Shown here piece by piece: positions 44,615-53,194 of a stretch of 64,000 nt of DNA (within the stretch, counting starts at the first letter, position 1; each line of letters opens with the position of its first letter). The notes under the pieces were generated by a model. The model did not search any database and was not told the origin of the DNA. It saw only the letters and a program-made list of their open reading frames with translations. The position numbers and the translations under genes are program-made. This stretch comes from a candidate division BRC1 bacterium ADurb.Bin183 (GTDB lineage Bacteria > Sumerlaeota > Sumerlaeia > MWCT01), in assembly GCA_002070185.1 (NCBI GenBank), contig MWCT01000001.1:62001-126000 (forward strand), written 5' to 3'.

Positions 44615-45556
44615 TTACGCGACAGCATCTTTCCAAAGATAGCATGCGCCGGCGGCGATGATTTTTTGGTCATAATACCGCTGGACGCGGATGGCGTCCG
44701 CCTTTCGGGAAGGCTCGCGCCAGATTTCAACAATGCGCCCGCCCGCGCTGCCCGGCGCCTGTGTCCAGACAAAGGTGTATGCAAAGGCGGGGCGCATAAG
44801 AGCCGGTCGCGGCGTCACATAACAGAGCAGCGCGTTTTTTCCCCAGATAGATTCAATGCTGGCGGTCTGCCCGCGCGGCGCCGTATTTTTAAAGGCGCGG
44901 GGAATCAGCACGCGCTCCACATCAAAAAGCGCGGCAAGCATCTCCTCGCCAATCACCCGCGCGGTGGTGTATTTTACGCGGTCTGTGATTTTCGGGTGGA
45001 GGCGGATTTTCTGAAAGACCTCATAAGGCAGGACAAGTGTGTTGGGGATTTCCTGAATGGCGGATTGGATGGACGCCTTTTGCGCCTCAACGGCGGCAAC
45101 GGGATCGCTGTGCTCAAAATCGCTCCATTGAGTTTCGCCGGAAAGGGTTGTGCCTGGGATGTCCGCGCCCGTAAGGACGCGCGTGGCAAGGGAGATCTCT
45201 TTATTCAGGTCTATCTTGTCGGTCAAGAATTCCGTGCGCTCGATGGCGGGCTGGATAGCGGGGTCGGCGTTGGCGCGCTCCTCATCGGGGATGATGGCGG
45301 AAAGGGCGTGGTCGTCGCAGAAATACGCGTCTGTGGAAAGCGCAAAATCGGTCTCGCTGGTTCGGGCGCCGGGCGCGCGCAAATCGGATGTAGCGCGCAA
45401 ACGTTCGCGTCCGGCGTCGTGGATGTAATATCTATCCGACTGTTTGAGAACCGGCACAGTCGGGGCGATGATATCCGAAATGAAAGCCGGATTGCGGTAG
45501 CCGATGCTTACGTTTTGCAACGCGGCGTCAATGTGAACTTGTGAAACTTCTGGCAT
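44615..45556 (-). CDS. major capsid protein (HK97-type fold, Mu-like)
   Basis: A 313-residue major head protein. Typical features are the N-terminal NPAFISDIIAPTVPVLKQSD, DRYYIHDAG, and the long helix region with LTDKIDLNKEISLATRVLTG. PNTLVLPYEVFQKIRLHPKI and VWTQAPGSAGGRIVEIWRE near the end are also family-typical. It is the size of a processed shell protein and follows the decoration gene by 33 bp. The position after protease/scaffold and before gp36 matches Mu. AAAGGAG is seven bases before the ATG. Confidence 0.85.
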   Translation of the reverse strand: MPEVSQVHIDAALQNVSIGYRNPAFISDIIAPTVPVLKQSDRYYIHDAGRERLRATSDLRAPGARTSETDFALSTDAYFCDDHALSAIIPDEERANADPAIQPAIERTEFLTDKIDLNKEISLATRVLTGADIPGTTLSGETQWSDFEHSDPVAAVEAQKASIQSAIQEIPNTLVLPYEVFQKIRLHPKITDRVKYTTARVIGEEMLAALFDVERVLIPRAFKNTAPRGQTASIESIWGKNALLCYVTPRPALMRPAFAYTFVWTQAPGSAGGRIVEIWREPSRKADAIRVQRYYDQKIIAAGACYLWKDAVA

Positions 45557-45589
45557 GGGAATGCTCCTTTCGTGAAATGGTGGAAGGTG

Positions 45590-46276
45590 TTAAGGGGTAA
45601 GAAAGATGTTGATGATATCGCCGGCAGCCGAAGCCGCCTGCTCAGCAAAGCCGAAAACGCCCTCGCCGTGCTCCCCGCCGGATAGCGCGGCTGTTTCGTC
45701 GGCGATAATGCCGCTGCCGTCGCTTGCGCCCTCATTGGCGCTGGATATGATTTTGGATGCGCCTGTATGCTCGGATATGGCGGCTCGCGCCTGCGCGGCG
45801 GTGGTAACGGCGTTGCCAGAGCCGTCAGTTGCGGCGTTGATGGTTATGATGTTGCCGCTGACGGAAATGGAAAACGGCGTGTTGTTGCCGGAGACGACGA
45901 TATCCACAATAATATTGTTTCCGACAATGCCGGGGCGAAGCGCGGTCCAGCGTATGGCATTGTTACTGCCGACAACGCCGCTGACTGCCGACGCTTTTGC
46001 GGCGGCTTTGATGCGCCCCGTGTTATCTGCAACGCATATCGGCGACCCGAGCGCGATAGCGTCCGCGGCAATCGCCGAGGCAACGCCGAGCCGCCGCACA
46101 GAAACGTGATGATGCTGCGCGGCGGAGTGCGTGGTTGCGCCGAGAACGCCAAGCGCGTTTGCGCCGGCGGGCAGGACGCATTCGCCCTCCGCAGCGCCGA
46201 GAACCACAATGCGGTTTGCGCCGGCTCCTCCGGCTGATGTGATTTTGAAGGCTTTGTCGAGAACGGACATGGTCAT
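45590..46276 (-). CDS. capsid decoration-type protein (DUF2190-like) with Ig-like insertion
   Basis: A 228-residue protein. Residues 1-100 resemble the capsid-cement family found next to major capsid genes (FKITSAGGAGANRIVVLG, then ALGVLGATTHSAAQ and AIALGSPICVADNTGRIKAA). A beta-sandwich module of about 75 residues is inserted: ALRPGIVGNNIIVDIVVSG, VSVSGNIITINAATDG and then ALSGGEHG. Such modules are common in phage sheath and surface proteins. The final segment returns to the cement fold. The role would be outside stabilisation or display. AAAGGAGG sits eight bases before the ATG. Confidence 0.75.
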   Translation of the reverse strand: MTMSVLDKAFKITSAGGAGANRIVVLGAAEGECVLPAGANALGVLGATTHSAAQHHHVSVRRLGVASAIAADAIALGSPICVADNTGRIKAAAKASAVSGVVGSNNAIRWTALRPGIVGNNIIVDIVVSGNNTPFSISVSGNIITINAATDGSGNAVTTAAQARAAISEHTGASKIISSANEGASDGSGIIADETAALSGGEHGEGVFGFAEQAASAAGDIINIFLTP

Positions 46277-46305
46277 GGTTCTTTCCTCCTTTCGAATTTA
46301 GAAAT

Positions 46306-47178
46306 TTAATGCGATGACATCGAGAGGGCATCCGCATAGGCAACGCCCGGATGCCGCTCCATGAATTCAAGGGCGCGCTTGTGATTTTCCAACGATTCGG
46401 GCGAGATTAAAACGCCATCCGCCTCGAGCGGAAATTCGGCGCGCGGAGCAAGACGCGGCGTATCGCCAAATTCAACCTCACGCAGATTGACAGCGGGCGG
46501 CAGCGTTTCCATGAACTGGCAAAACCAGTCGAAGGCGGAGACGTTTTGGCTCTCGCCAAAGCAAACCCTGTTTTCTCCATCAAGGCTGAACATAAATTGG
46601 GAAAGCCCCCGCTCCTCCCAAGCCGGCAGCAAGCGTCCCGCGCGCTTAAGGCGTTCGCAAAATGCGGCAATGGCGGCGCGGCGCTCATTCTCCCGCAAAT
46701 GCGCAACCTCAAGTTTCAATTCATCCCGCTCCTTCAGCAGCTCCGCCATGCGGGCGGCATCGGGCTCAAGCCAATCCAGATTCACAAAATCGCCGCCATC
46801 TGCAAACACCGGGTCGGCAAGACCTTTGACCTCCGGCGGGCATGCGCCAAGGAAAGAAACGGCGCGCAAGTATGGGCGGTTTGTGGATGAAAACTTTTTG
46901 TATAGCTCAATGCTGCGTTTTTTGAATGCGCCGTTTTTGAGCCATTGTAAAAAATCGCCTTTCAAATCTTTTAGCGTGGCAAAAAGGCGATTGCCCGCCC
47001 TTCGCAAACTTTTCACCCAACCAAAGGCGGGACCGCTTTGGGCGTGGTCAATAGTCACAGGCGCCTCGTGCCGTTCGGGCAGATAGTCGCTGGCGATGGC
47101 GTCCAGGTCTTTCTCTGTGAACGCGCCCTTTTCGCCATAATCGCCCGCGCGGAAGACCTCGAGTTCAATTTCAGACAT
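46306..47178 (-). CDS. capsid maturation protease/scaffold (Mu gpI-like)
   Basis: A 290-residue protein that would assemble and process the procapsid. The ATG at 47178 has AAAGGAG eight bases upstream; the frame continues upstream without family sequence. The N-terminal protease region carries VTIDHAQSGPAFGWVKSL, with a candidate catalytic His, and a likely Ser in RSIELYKKF. RPYLRAVSFLGACPPEVKGL follows. Residues 150-190 form a coiled coil (ELLKERDELKLEVAHLRE), the scaffold part. The fusion of protease and scaffold in one gene is as in Mu gene I. Confidence 0.82.
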   Translation of the reverse strand: MSEIELEVFRAGDYGEKGAFTEKDLDAIASDYLPERHEAPVTIDHAQSGPAFGWVKSLRRAGNRLFATLKDLKGDFLQWLKNGAFKKRSIELYKKFSSTNRPYLRAVSFLGACPPEVKGLADPVFADGGDFVNLDWLEPDAARMAELLKERDELKLEVAHLRENERRAAIAAFCERLKRAGRLLPAWEERGLSQFMFSLDGENRVCFGESQNVSAFDWFCQFMETLPPAVNLREVEFGDTPRLAPRAEFPLEADGVLISPESLENHKRALEFMERHPGVAYADALSMSSH

Positions 47179-47203
47179 GCGATTCACTCCTTTCGTTTTG
47201 AAA

Positions 47204-48712
47204 TTATTTTTCTTTATCGGTTTCAATCTTAGTCTGGGAATGGCGTTCCTCCGGTGTTTCATCAAGCGGGGCGGCAATAAGTCCGCTCTTTGAGTCGGCG
47301 GTCGTTGAAATGGGCGCGGGGGCGCGGTCGCCCCAAGAGACTGGCGCAAGCCCCAGCGAGCGGCGCACCTCGTTGATGGTCAGAACGCCGAACTGGATAT
47401 GATATTGATAGAGGTTGTTATCGTCATATCGGATGGCGCGTTCGGCGGGTCGGGGCGAGGGGCGTTTGTATCGCTCATAAAAATAAGAAAGCGGCAGCGG
47501 GACGCCCATCTTGACGAGTTCCTGATCCACGCGGAGCTCGCCTTCAAGATTCTGCTCGTCGGCGGTGTCCATCAGCAAGCGCGGCGAAGGAACGTCTTCG
47601 CCGAAATTGAAGTCCACAAGCCAGCGGATAAGCTGGCTGTTGATGACGCTCATCAAAGCGCGGATATCCGCCTCGATGTATTCGCTGCGGACGCGCTCGT
47701 GGATTTCGCCGAGGGCAAGGCTGCCGCTGCGCCGCCCTTCGCCGGATGTGAGCGTTGCGCCGAGCGCCAGTTTGGAAATCTCGTCGTTGCACCAATCGGC
47801 AAGGTCGCGATACGTGTTGATGGTTCCGCTCCTTCGGGCTTCCAGAAATTCAAGGGCGATCGTTTCGGGAACGGCGACGCCCGTGTCGTTTTGCAGACTC
47901 TGGATGACCTCCATAAGACGGTTGCGCTCCTCATCGGTGGCGCCGAGCCGGTATTTGCCCACAATGGTGGGGCTGCCGAATTTCTCATTAAAGAGCACCC
48001 AGAATTTCAGATTATTCTTTTTGAACCAGTAATACCAATAGGCTTTGGCGAGCAGGGCTCTGCCTGCGGGATGCTCCGGCGAGGCTTCATGCGTCATGAC
48101 CAAAAATTTGCGCGGCGGAAGCGGCTGCGTTTCTTGACGAGATAATGGGTTGATGGGGCGATGGGGAAAGGCGGAAATGGCAAGGCGGGAAAATGGCGGG
48201 ACAACCGCATTCTGCCGCGCAAGGGTTGAGTGTGTGGACGCAAGGTGCAGATTGCCATCGGCATCAAAATGGAAAAATCTCTGCGGTCGGTTTTTGAGAG
48301 AATGAACAAGGACGCGTCCGTTTTCGATTTTCCAGAGGACTTCCACAACGGCAAAGCCGCGGGGGATGGCGTCCAGAAGGGCGCTGAGCGAGCCGTCCAG
48401 GTCGTTCAGCGAATCCAGCGCGCGCTGGACAAAATCGCGCGCGCGGCAATCGCGGGGCGAATCCGATGCGGCGACAAGTTTGCGGGGACGCGCAAGGACG
48501 CCGTTTTTGCGGCTTTGGAGCACGGCATAAAGATGGGCGTCTTTATCCTCCATATCCGCATACAAGTCATAGATGTCCCTGTGAAAACGGGCGGAGGCGC
48601 TTTCCGAGCGCAGGAGCTGCGCGGGGGTATCCAGCCGCGAATAATACTGCAAGCCGAGAGGATCGGGACGGGCGATTTCCCTCATGATAGGCGCTGGGGA
48701 TTTATCACTCAT
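47204..48712 (-). CDS. phage portal protein (DUF935, Mu gp29-like)
   Basis: A 502-residue DUF935 portal subunit, the ring through which DNA enters the head. The ATG at 48712 has AAAAGGAG upstream. Typical segments are YADMEDKDAHLYAVLQSRK, LPPRKFLVMTHEASPEHP, NEKFGSPTIVGKYRLGA (the family's most recognisable motif) and LTSGEGRRSGSLALGEIH. It is the first gene of the head block. In Mu the terminase gene precedes it, but here the upstream DNA is non-coding for 322 bp and then host genes on the other strand. Confidence 0.88.
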   Translation of the reverse strand: MSDKSPAPIMREIARPDPLGLQYYSRLDTPAQLLRSESASARFHRDIYDLYADMEDKDAHLYAVLQSRKNGVLARPRKLVAASDSPRDCRARDFVQRALDSLNDLDGSLSALLDAIPRGFAVVEVLWKIENGRVLVHSLKNRPQRFFHFDADGNLHLASTHSTLARQNAVVPPFSRLAISAFPHRPINPLSRQETQPLPPRKFLVMTHEASPEHPAGRALLAKAYWYYWFKKNNLKFWVLFNEKFGSPTIVGKYRLGATDEERNRLMEVIQSLQNDTGVAVPETIALEFLEARRSGTINTYRDLADWCNDEISKLALGATLTSGEGRRSGSLALGEIHERVRSEYIEADIRALMSVINSQLIRWLVDFNFGEDVPSPRLLMDTADEQNLEGELRVDQELVKMGVPLPLSYFYERYKRPSPRPAERAIRYDDNNLYQYHIQFGVLTINEVRRSLGLAPVSWGDRAPAPISTTADSKSGLIAAPLDETPEERHSQTKIETDKEK

Positions 48713-48730
48713 GGCGGACTCCTTTTGGAG

Positions 48731-48740
48731 TTGGGCGCAA
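48731..48740 (+). repeat. TTGGGCGCAA copy 1 before the portal gene
   Basis: Direct repeat with 48756-48765, a 25-bp period, seven bases outside the portal ribosome site. CAAGCC (48738-48743) can also pair with GGCTTG (48753-48758). A third copy is at 38091. Confidence 0.5.
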
Positions 48741-48755
48741 GCCTCTAAAAAGGGC

Positions 48756-48765
48756 TTGGGCGCAA
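48756..48765 (+). repeat. TTGGGCGCAA copy 2 before the portal gene
   Basis: Second half of the direct repeat; operator-like spacing of about two and a half helical turns. Confidence 0.5.
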
Positions 48766-49034
48766 TTGGCGGGTTTAATGAGCGAAAAAAGAAAATTCGC
48801 GTCAATTCCCCAAGAGCGCCTTAAATACCCTTATGAAACAAAAAAGAAGAGCGGCGCAGTGAGAGGCATAAAAATAGGGGCGATAATAGGGCGAAAACAT
48901 CTCCAGCAAAAATGCCCAATAAAAAGAATTTTTTTGATCTTTGCAAAGAATTTTCTTGATATGTTCAAAAGGTATTTATTAGAAATCTATCTTGTTCAAC
49001 CCATTTTGGGAATTAAAAATATGAGGTGATAGGC

Positions 49035-50030
49035 ATGAAACAAAATACTGTAAGATTAGTTTGGTTCTGCCTCCTGCTCCTGATACCGCTCCTTCTGCCA
49101 GCCGAAGGAGTGCGCTATGTCCTGTTCGAGGATTTTGCTTCCGCTTCGGGCGGGGCGATGCCCGCCGGCTGGATTGTTTTAGACGCCAATTCAGACGGCG
49201 TCAAATGGGACGCAAAGGATTTGGGCGGTTATGCAAACGGGATATGCGTCCGCTATCTCTCCGCGCCGATTGCGGCGGATGACTGGCTTTTTTCTCCGGC
49301 AGTGCATCTGACAAGCGGAGTTTCCTACACACTGTTTTTTAATTATCGCACAACAAGCGCGGCGTTACAGCATCGGCTGGAAGCTAGGCTGGGCGCGTCG
49401 CCCGCCCCTCCCTCAATGACAACCCTTCTTTTGAATATGAACTCCATAGCAAACGTGGACATCGCAGATGCCTCCGCGCCATTTACGGTCGGCTCAACGG
49501 GTTTCAATCACCTCGGCTTTCGGTGTATGAGCAATCCCTCGAATCTGGCTCTGTTTCTGGATAATATCGGCATATCGGCGGAGGAAACAGATCTGGAAGT
49601 GGTTTTACAAATGGACAAGGCGTTTTATGAAAACGGAGCGAACACCTACACACCTTCGGAGGAAAAGAAAAGTCTGATTTACGTTGAAAACAAAGGAATC
49701 GCGCCGGTGAAGGTGAATAAATATTTCTCTATTGGCGACTCGAACGATATGGCGGCGCTCCTTTCGTTTGAGGTGCGCGACGGCGGCGGCAATCTGGTTC
49801 CTTATCAGGGGCGCGAAAAAAAGGGCGAGCCGGATGAGAGCGATTTTGTCACACTTGCGAAGGGTCAATCCATCTGCAAATATTTCGACTTCAATAGCGG
49901 ATTTTTTAATTTTAAAACAGCGGGGAATTACACCATCCGCGCAATTTACAGAAATGTTTTCCCAAGTTCGGCGGGCGACGCATGGCGCGGGAGACTCATC
50001 TCCGCCCCCGTCGTCATCCAAATCCACTAA
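49035..50030 (+). CDS. secreted choice-of-anchor-J-like (cleaved adhesin) protein
   Basis: A 331-residue exported protein. The ATG at 49035 has GAGGTG six bases upstream. A leucine-rich signal peptide ends at LLPAEG. Residues 25-185 form a lectin-like jelly roll of the cleaved-adhesin/choice-of-anchor-J type (FEDFASASGGAMPAGWIV, DDWLFSPAVHLTSGVSYTL, ALFLDNIGIS). The C-terminal 140 residues look like a proteinase-inhibitor or immunoglobulin-like beta-sandwich (KKSLIYVENKGIAPVKVN, TLAKGQSICKYFDF). It probably has a binding role at or outside the cell surface. It is paired with the next gene, 11 bp away. Confidence 0.78.
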   Translation: MKQNTVRLVWFCLLLLIPLLLPAEGVRYVLFEDFASASGGAMPAGWIVLDANSDGVKWDAKDLGGYANGICVRYLSAPIAADDWLFSPAVHLTSGVSYTLFFNYRTTSAALQHRLEARLGASPAPPSMTTLLLNMNSIANVDIADASAPFTVGSTGFNHLGFRCMSNPSNLALFLDNIGISAEETDLEVVLQMDKAFYENGANTYTPSEEKKSLIYVENKGIAPVKVNKYFSIGDSNDMAALLSFEVRDGGGNLVPYQGREKKGEPDESDFVTLAKGQSICKYFDFNSGFFNFKTAGNYTIRAIYRNVFPSSAGDAWRGRLISAPVVIQIH

Positions 50031-50041
50031 GGGAGGTAATA

Positions 50042-51703
50042 ATGATGTTTAAGACAAACAAATGGATTATTGGGATATTATTCATCGGGCTTTTCCTCGT
50101 CTGCACCCATAGCGCCTTTTGTGTGAAGAAGCCTTCGCAGGAGGAAAAACGGATAATTAAAGCGTTTATCGAATCCACAAAAATTTATCAGGACGCCATC
50201 AATGATTGTAAAAAAGAGGAGGAAGAGGCGCGAAAAGCCGGCAAAAACAAAACGGCAAAAATCTGGAAAGATGCTGCAACGTTGTTTGAAGGTACAGCTC
50301 GGAATTATGGCAATACCGCCGTCCAGAAAACCGATGAATATTACGATATTCAAAAGCCCGCCGGAACCACCATCGAATATGACCCGAACTGCACAGTTTA
50401 TGCCAAAGTTCCTTACACAGAAGATAAAAATAATATAAAGGTGATTATCTGTCCAAGGGCTTTGAGCGATGGGCCCGGTCTGCTGGCTTCCACCAAAATT
50501 CACGAACTCGAACACGCCCGGCAGATTAAAGTCGGCGATTCGAGCAAACCGGGATACTGGGAAAATTGCACGTGGTGGGGACACTATGCCGAGCAGCTGT
50601 CTTATGATCTGGAGGAGATTTATTATGATGACGGCATCACCAACGACATGCCCGCTTCTGAAAAAACCATGATTATCCGCAGCCGCGCGTATCATAGCAA
50701 GGGCATGAAGGATAATCCAAAACCGGAGATAAAGACGGGCAACGTCAAGGGGCGCGCCGGCGAAACGGCGACCGTTCCCTTGACGGTTTATAATCCTTCC
50801 GACTCACCTCAAACGGTGAACCTGACTTTCACCAACGAGAAGGGCTGGGCAACCATACCCGCCTCTGTGATTGGGCTGATTATCAGTCCCGAGCAGGAGG
50901 AGCCCTTCAATGTTCAGGTGCAGATTCCTATGAGTGCGGAGGTCGGGTCGGTCAGCGCCTTTAATGTGGTCGTTGAAACCAGCCTCACATCAGGCACGGA
51001 CACGGTTATGATTTACATCCCTCCCGATATCAAAGTGACTCCCGGACCGGAAAAACTCGGCGACCGCGGCGAATGGGTGGAGGTTAATTTCACCGTTCAA
51101 AATGAAGGACCCCTTCCGGATATATGCAATCTTGAGGTGACCAATCCCCTTGGCTGGACGACTATTTTCACCTCCCCCACACTGGCGTTGGAGCCGATGC
51201 AGGCGGCGGATGTGAAGGCGCAGGTGCAGGTGGATGCGGGCGCCTCCTCGCGGACGACGAATCTTATATTTTGCACGGCAGCATCCCAAATCCGTCCTGA
51301 ACACTCCTCAACGCAATGGGTTCCGATTACTGTGAAGGATCGCGATATAGCCTGTCTGGCGGTTGAAAGCCCCATTGACAAGTATGAATCCGGCGAGATG
51401 TTCATACCCATCGTTGCGGTGAGAAACATGGGGTATGTGGATAGTTTCTTTGACGTCTTTTTGGACACGGAACCGTTTGGCGGAGGCATTCCCATTTCGA
51501 GCGAGAAGATAACAGTTCCCTCGCTCCAGCCCGGTCAGATGAAATCTGTTGCCTTTCCGCCAAGGAGCATTGCCACCCCCGGCGTCTACACCGCAAAAGC
51601 GCGCGTTGCTCTCGACGGCGATGTGGAAACATGGAACGACACAACCTCCGGCTCGTTCGAAATTCAGCCGCACTCGGGCGTCAGCCTCTGGAAACAATAT
51701 TAA
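50042..51703 (+). CDS. secreted putative zinc metallopeptidase with beta-sandwich repeats
   Basis: A 553-residue exported protein; GGAGG precedes tandem ATGs at 50042/50045. The signal peptide ends near HSAFCVKK. A helical region is followed by TKIHELEHARQIKVGD near residue 160: HELEH fits HExxH, so a zinc-dependent peptidase is likely, although no third ligand can be assigned with confidence. Two or three CARDB-like or NEW-type beta-sandwich domains make up the last 320 residues (GETATVPLTVYNPSDSP, REWVEVNF-type strands, MFIPIVAVRNMGYVDSFF). It is cotranscribed with the anchor-J-like gene. Alternative: a non-catalytic structural protein. Confidence 0.65.
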   Translation: MMFKTNKWIIGILFIGLFLVCTHSAFCVKKPSQEEKRIIKAFIESTKIYQDAINDCKKEEEEARKAGKNKTAKIWKDAATLFEGTARNYGNTAVQKTDEYYDIQKPAGTTIEYDPNCTVYAKVPYTEDKNNIKVIICPRALSDGPGLLASTKIHELEHARQIKVGDSSKPGYWENCTWWGHYAEQLSYDLEEIYYDDGITNDMPASEKTMIIRSRAYHSKGMKDNPKPEIKTGNVKGRAGETATVPLTVYNPSDSPQTVNLTFTNEKGWATIPASVIGLIISPEQEEPFNVQVQIPMSAEVGSVSAFNVVVETSLTSGTDTVMIYIPPDIKVTPGPEKLGDRGEWVEVNFTVQNEGPLPDICNLEVTNPLGWTTIFTSPTLALEPMQAADVKAQVQVDAGASSRTTNLIFCTAASQIRPEHSSTQWVPITVKDRDIACLAVESPIDKYESGEMFIPIVAVRNMGYVDSFFDVFLDTEPFGGGIPISSEKITVPSLQPGQMKSVAFPPRSIATPGVYTAKARVALDGDVETWNDTTSGSFEIQPHSGVSLWKQY

Positions 51704-51744
51704 CAACGCGGCAGCCCGGCTTTGAGATAGCGACTGGAGAATAG

Positions 51745-52947
51745 ATGAAAACGCGGGAGCGGTTTATTGAATTTTTCGGGTTGAAGCGGAGCATCATCGG
51801 CATCCTCTCGGTTGTGATTCTCGTGGAGATGGGCGAGCGGATGGGCGAGCGCTTTTTGCCCATATACATTATGGCGCTGGGCGGGGGCGCAATCGCCGTC
51901 GGGCTTGTCAATGCTCTGGATAATCTGCTTTCGGCTCTCTATTCGTTTCCGGGCGGTTATCTTTCAGATCGTCTGGGGACACGGCGGGCGCTCCTCATTT
52001 TCAACCTCATGGCGATAGCGGGTTTTTTGATTGTGGTTTTTGCGCCGCGGTGGGAAGCGATTTTGGCGGGGGCGGCGCTCTTTATATCATGGTCGGCGAT
52101 ATCGCTGCCGGCAACGATGGGTCTGGTCTCGCGCGCGCTGCCTAAAACAAAAAGGACGATGGGCGTTTCGCTCCATTCGTTAACGCGGCGGATACCGATG
52201 GCGCTGGGTCCGATAGTCGGCGGCTTTTTCATTTACTGCTGGGGCGAGCGCGACGGCATTCGCTACGCCTTTACGGCGGCGATTGCGATGACTGTTCTGG
52301 CAATTTTTCTCCAGCAGGTCATGATTGAGGATAAGCCTTCAGATAAATCGGCGAATGTGGAAAAGAATCCCTTCAAACTCATGAGGGAGATGAGCCCTTC
52401 CTTGCGCAACCTTTTGCTTTCGGATATCCTCATTCGTTTTTGCGAGCAGATTCCGTATGCCTTTGTCGTCGTGTGGGCGATGAAGATTATCGAGCATCCC
52501 GTGAGCGCTCCGCAATTCGGCTATCTCTCCGCCATCGAGATGGCAACGGCGATGCTGATATACATACCTGTGGCATATTTTGCGGACAAAGCGGGCAAAA
52601 AGCCTTTTGTGATGATGACGTTTATTTTTTTCACCCTGTTTCCGCTGGCGCTTTATTTCTGCCGTTCGTTTTGGGCGCTGGTCGGGGGATTCATTTTACG
52701 CGGATTAAAAGAATTTGGCGAGCCGACGCGCAAGGCGCTGATAATGGACCTTGCGCCGGAGAGCCGCAAGGCGGCGATGTTCGGTCTGTATTATTTGATG
52801 CGTGATGTGATTGTCTCAATAGGCGCTTTTGGCGGGGCGTTTTTGTGGCAGACGTCGCCGCAGTTGAATCTTTTTGTCGCCTTTGGTTTTGGAGTTTTTG
52901 GGACGCTGTGGTTTATTTTTCGCGGGGAGGATTTGCGTAAATCGTAA
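51745..52947 (+). CDS. MFS transporter
   Basis: A 400-residue major facilitator with about twelve membrane segments. The loop 2-3 signature GGYLSDRLGTRRALL is near residue 70, and its weaker repeat YFADKAGKKPFVMM near 275. The first segment has the acidic phrase VEMGERMGERFLPIYIMALG. The substrate is not readable; it could be a sugar, drug or metabolite. GGAG lies six bases before the ATG. It follows the metallopeptidase gene by 41 bp but may be separately controlled. Confidence 0.85.
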   Translation: MKTRERFIEFFGLKRSIIGILSVVILVEMGERMGERFLPIYIMALGGGAIAVGLVNALDNLLSALYSFPGGYLSDRLGTRRALLIFNLMAIAGFLIVVFAPRWEAILAGAALFISWSAISLPATMGLVSRALPKTKRTMGVSLHSLTRRIPMALGPIVGGFFIYCWGERDGIRYAFTAAIAMTVLAIFLQQVMIEDKPSDKSANVEKNPFKLMREMSPSLRNLLLSDILIRFCEQIPYAFVVVWAMKIIEHPVSAPQFGYLSAIEMATAMLIYIPVAYFADKAGKKPFVMMTFIFFTLFPLALYFCRSFWALVGGFILRGLKEFGEPTRKALIMDLAPESRKAAMFGLYYLMRDVIVSIGAFGGAFLWQTSPQLNLFVAFGFGVFGTLWFIFRGEDLRKS

Positions 52948-53073
52948 AACCGCGCCGGGATAACATGAGGTCGTCGGGATTTATTTTTTGCTTGCAAAGG
53001 AAAATTAACATCCGCAGAAAAATTCAGTTGATTTTTTGAAACAGTAAAAAGTATCAGAGTTTATATTATTTAT

Positions 53074-53146
53074 GCTGGTGTAGCTCAGTTGGCAGAGCAG
53101 CGCACTCGTAATGCGCAGGTCGTCGGTTCGACTCCGACCACCAGCT
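53074..53146 (+). tRNA. tRNA-Thr (anticodon CGT)
   Basis: A 73-base cloverleaf. The acceptor arm GCTGGTG pairs with CACCAGC, the D arm has AGCTCAGTTGGCAGAGC, the anticodon stem GCGCA/TGCGC encloses CTCGTAA (anticodon CGT), and the T arm is GTCGG-TTCGACT-CCGAC. The 3' CCA is not encoded. AT-rich DNA lies upstream with weak promoter-like hexamers. Confidence 0.95.
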
Positions 53147-53164
53147 CTCTTTATTTGAGCAGCG

Positions 53165-53178
53165 GGAGAGCGCTCTCC
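53165..53178. promoter_or_regulatory. perfect 14-bp palindrome between the tRNA and hprK
   Basis: GGAGAGCGCTCTCC reads the same on both strands. It lies 17 bases before the hprK ATG and could be an operator or a small hairpin that limits read-through from the tRNA. No regulator is known. Confidence 0.3.
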
Positions 53179-53194
53179 AACTGCGGGGGATTAT

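Larger units (their letters stand above)
38678..48712 (-). mobile_element. phage-derived Mu-like head gene block (reduced prophage, GTA-like or domesticated)
   Basis: Eight minus-strand genes, each with its own AAGGAG-type site and gaps of 12-70 bp. In transcription order they encode portal (DUF935), protease/scaffold, decoration protein, major capsid protein, gp36-like protein, unknown structural protein, large tail-type protein and fibre-like protein. The head order is that of phage Mu (29, I, T, 36). Not seen in the window: terminase, gp30/F, tail tube, sheath, tape measure, baseplate hub, lysis, transposase, integrase or repressor. Host genes lie on both sides. Whether particles form depends on genes elsewhere. 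Confidence 0.75.
48713..49034. promoter_or_regulatory. divergent intergenic region between the capsid block and host genes
   Basis: This 322-bp gap must hold the capsid-operon promoter (minus) and that of the secreted-protein pair (plus). TTGACG reads on the minus strand at 48805-48800 but has no good -10. The part near 48925-49010 is AT-rich. Two TTGGGCGCAA repeats lie next to the portal ribosome site. I see no terminase or other gene here. Confidence 0.45.

Noticed and set aside
48713..49034. A hidden terminase or other packaging gene upstream of the portal
   Set aside because: All frames in the gap are short. The plus-strand frame at 48766-49029 has no ribosome site or family features and the region is AT-rich and non-coding in character.
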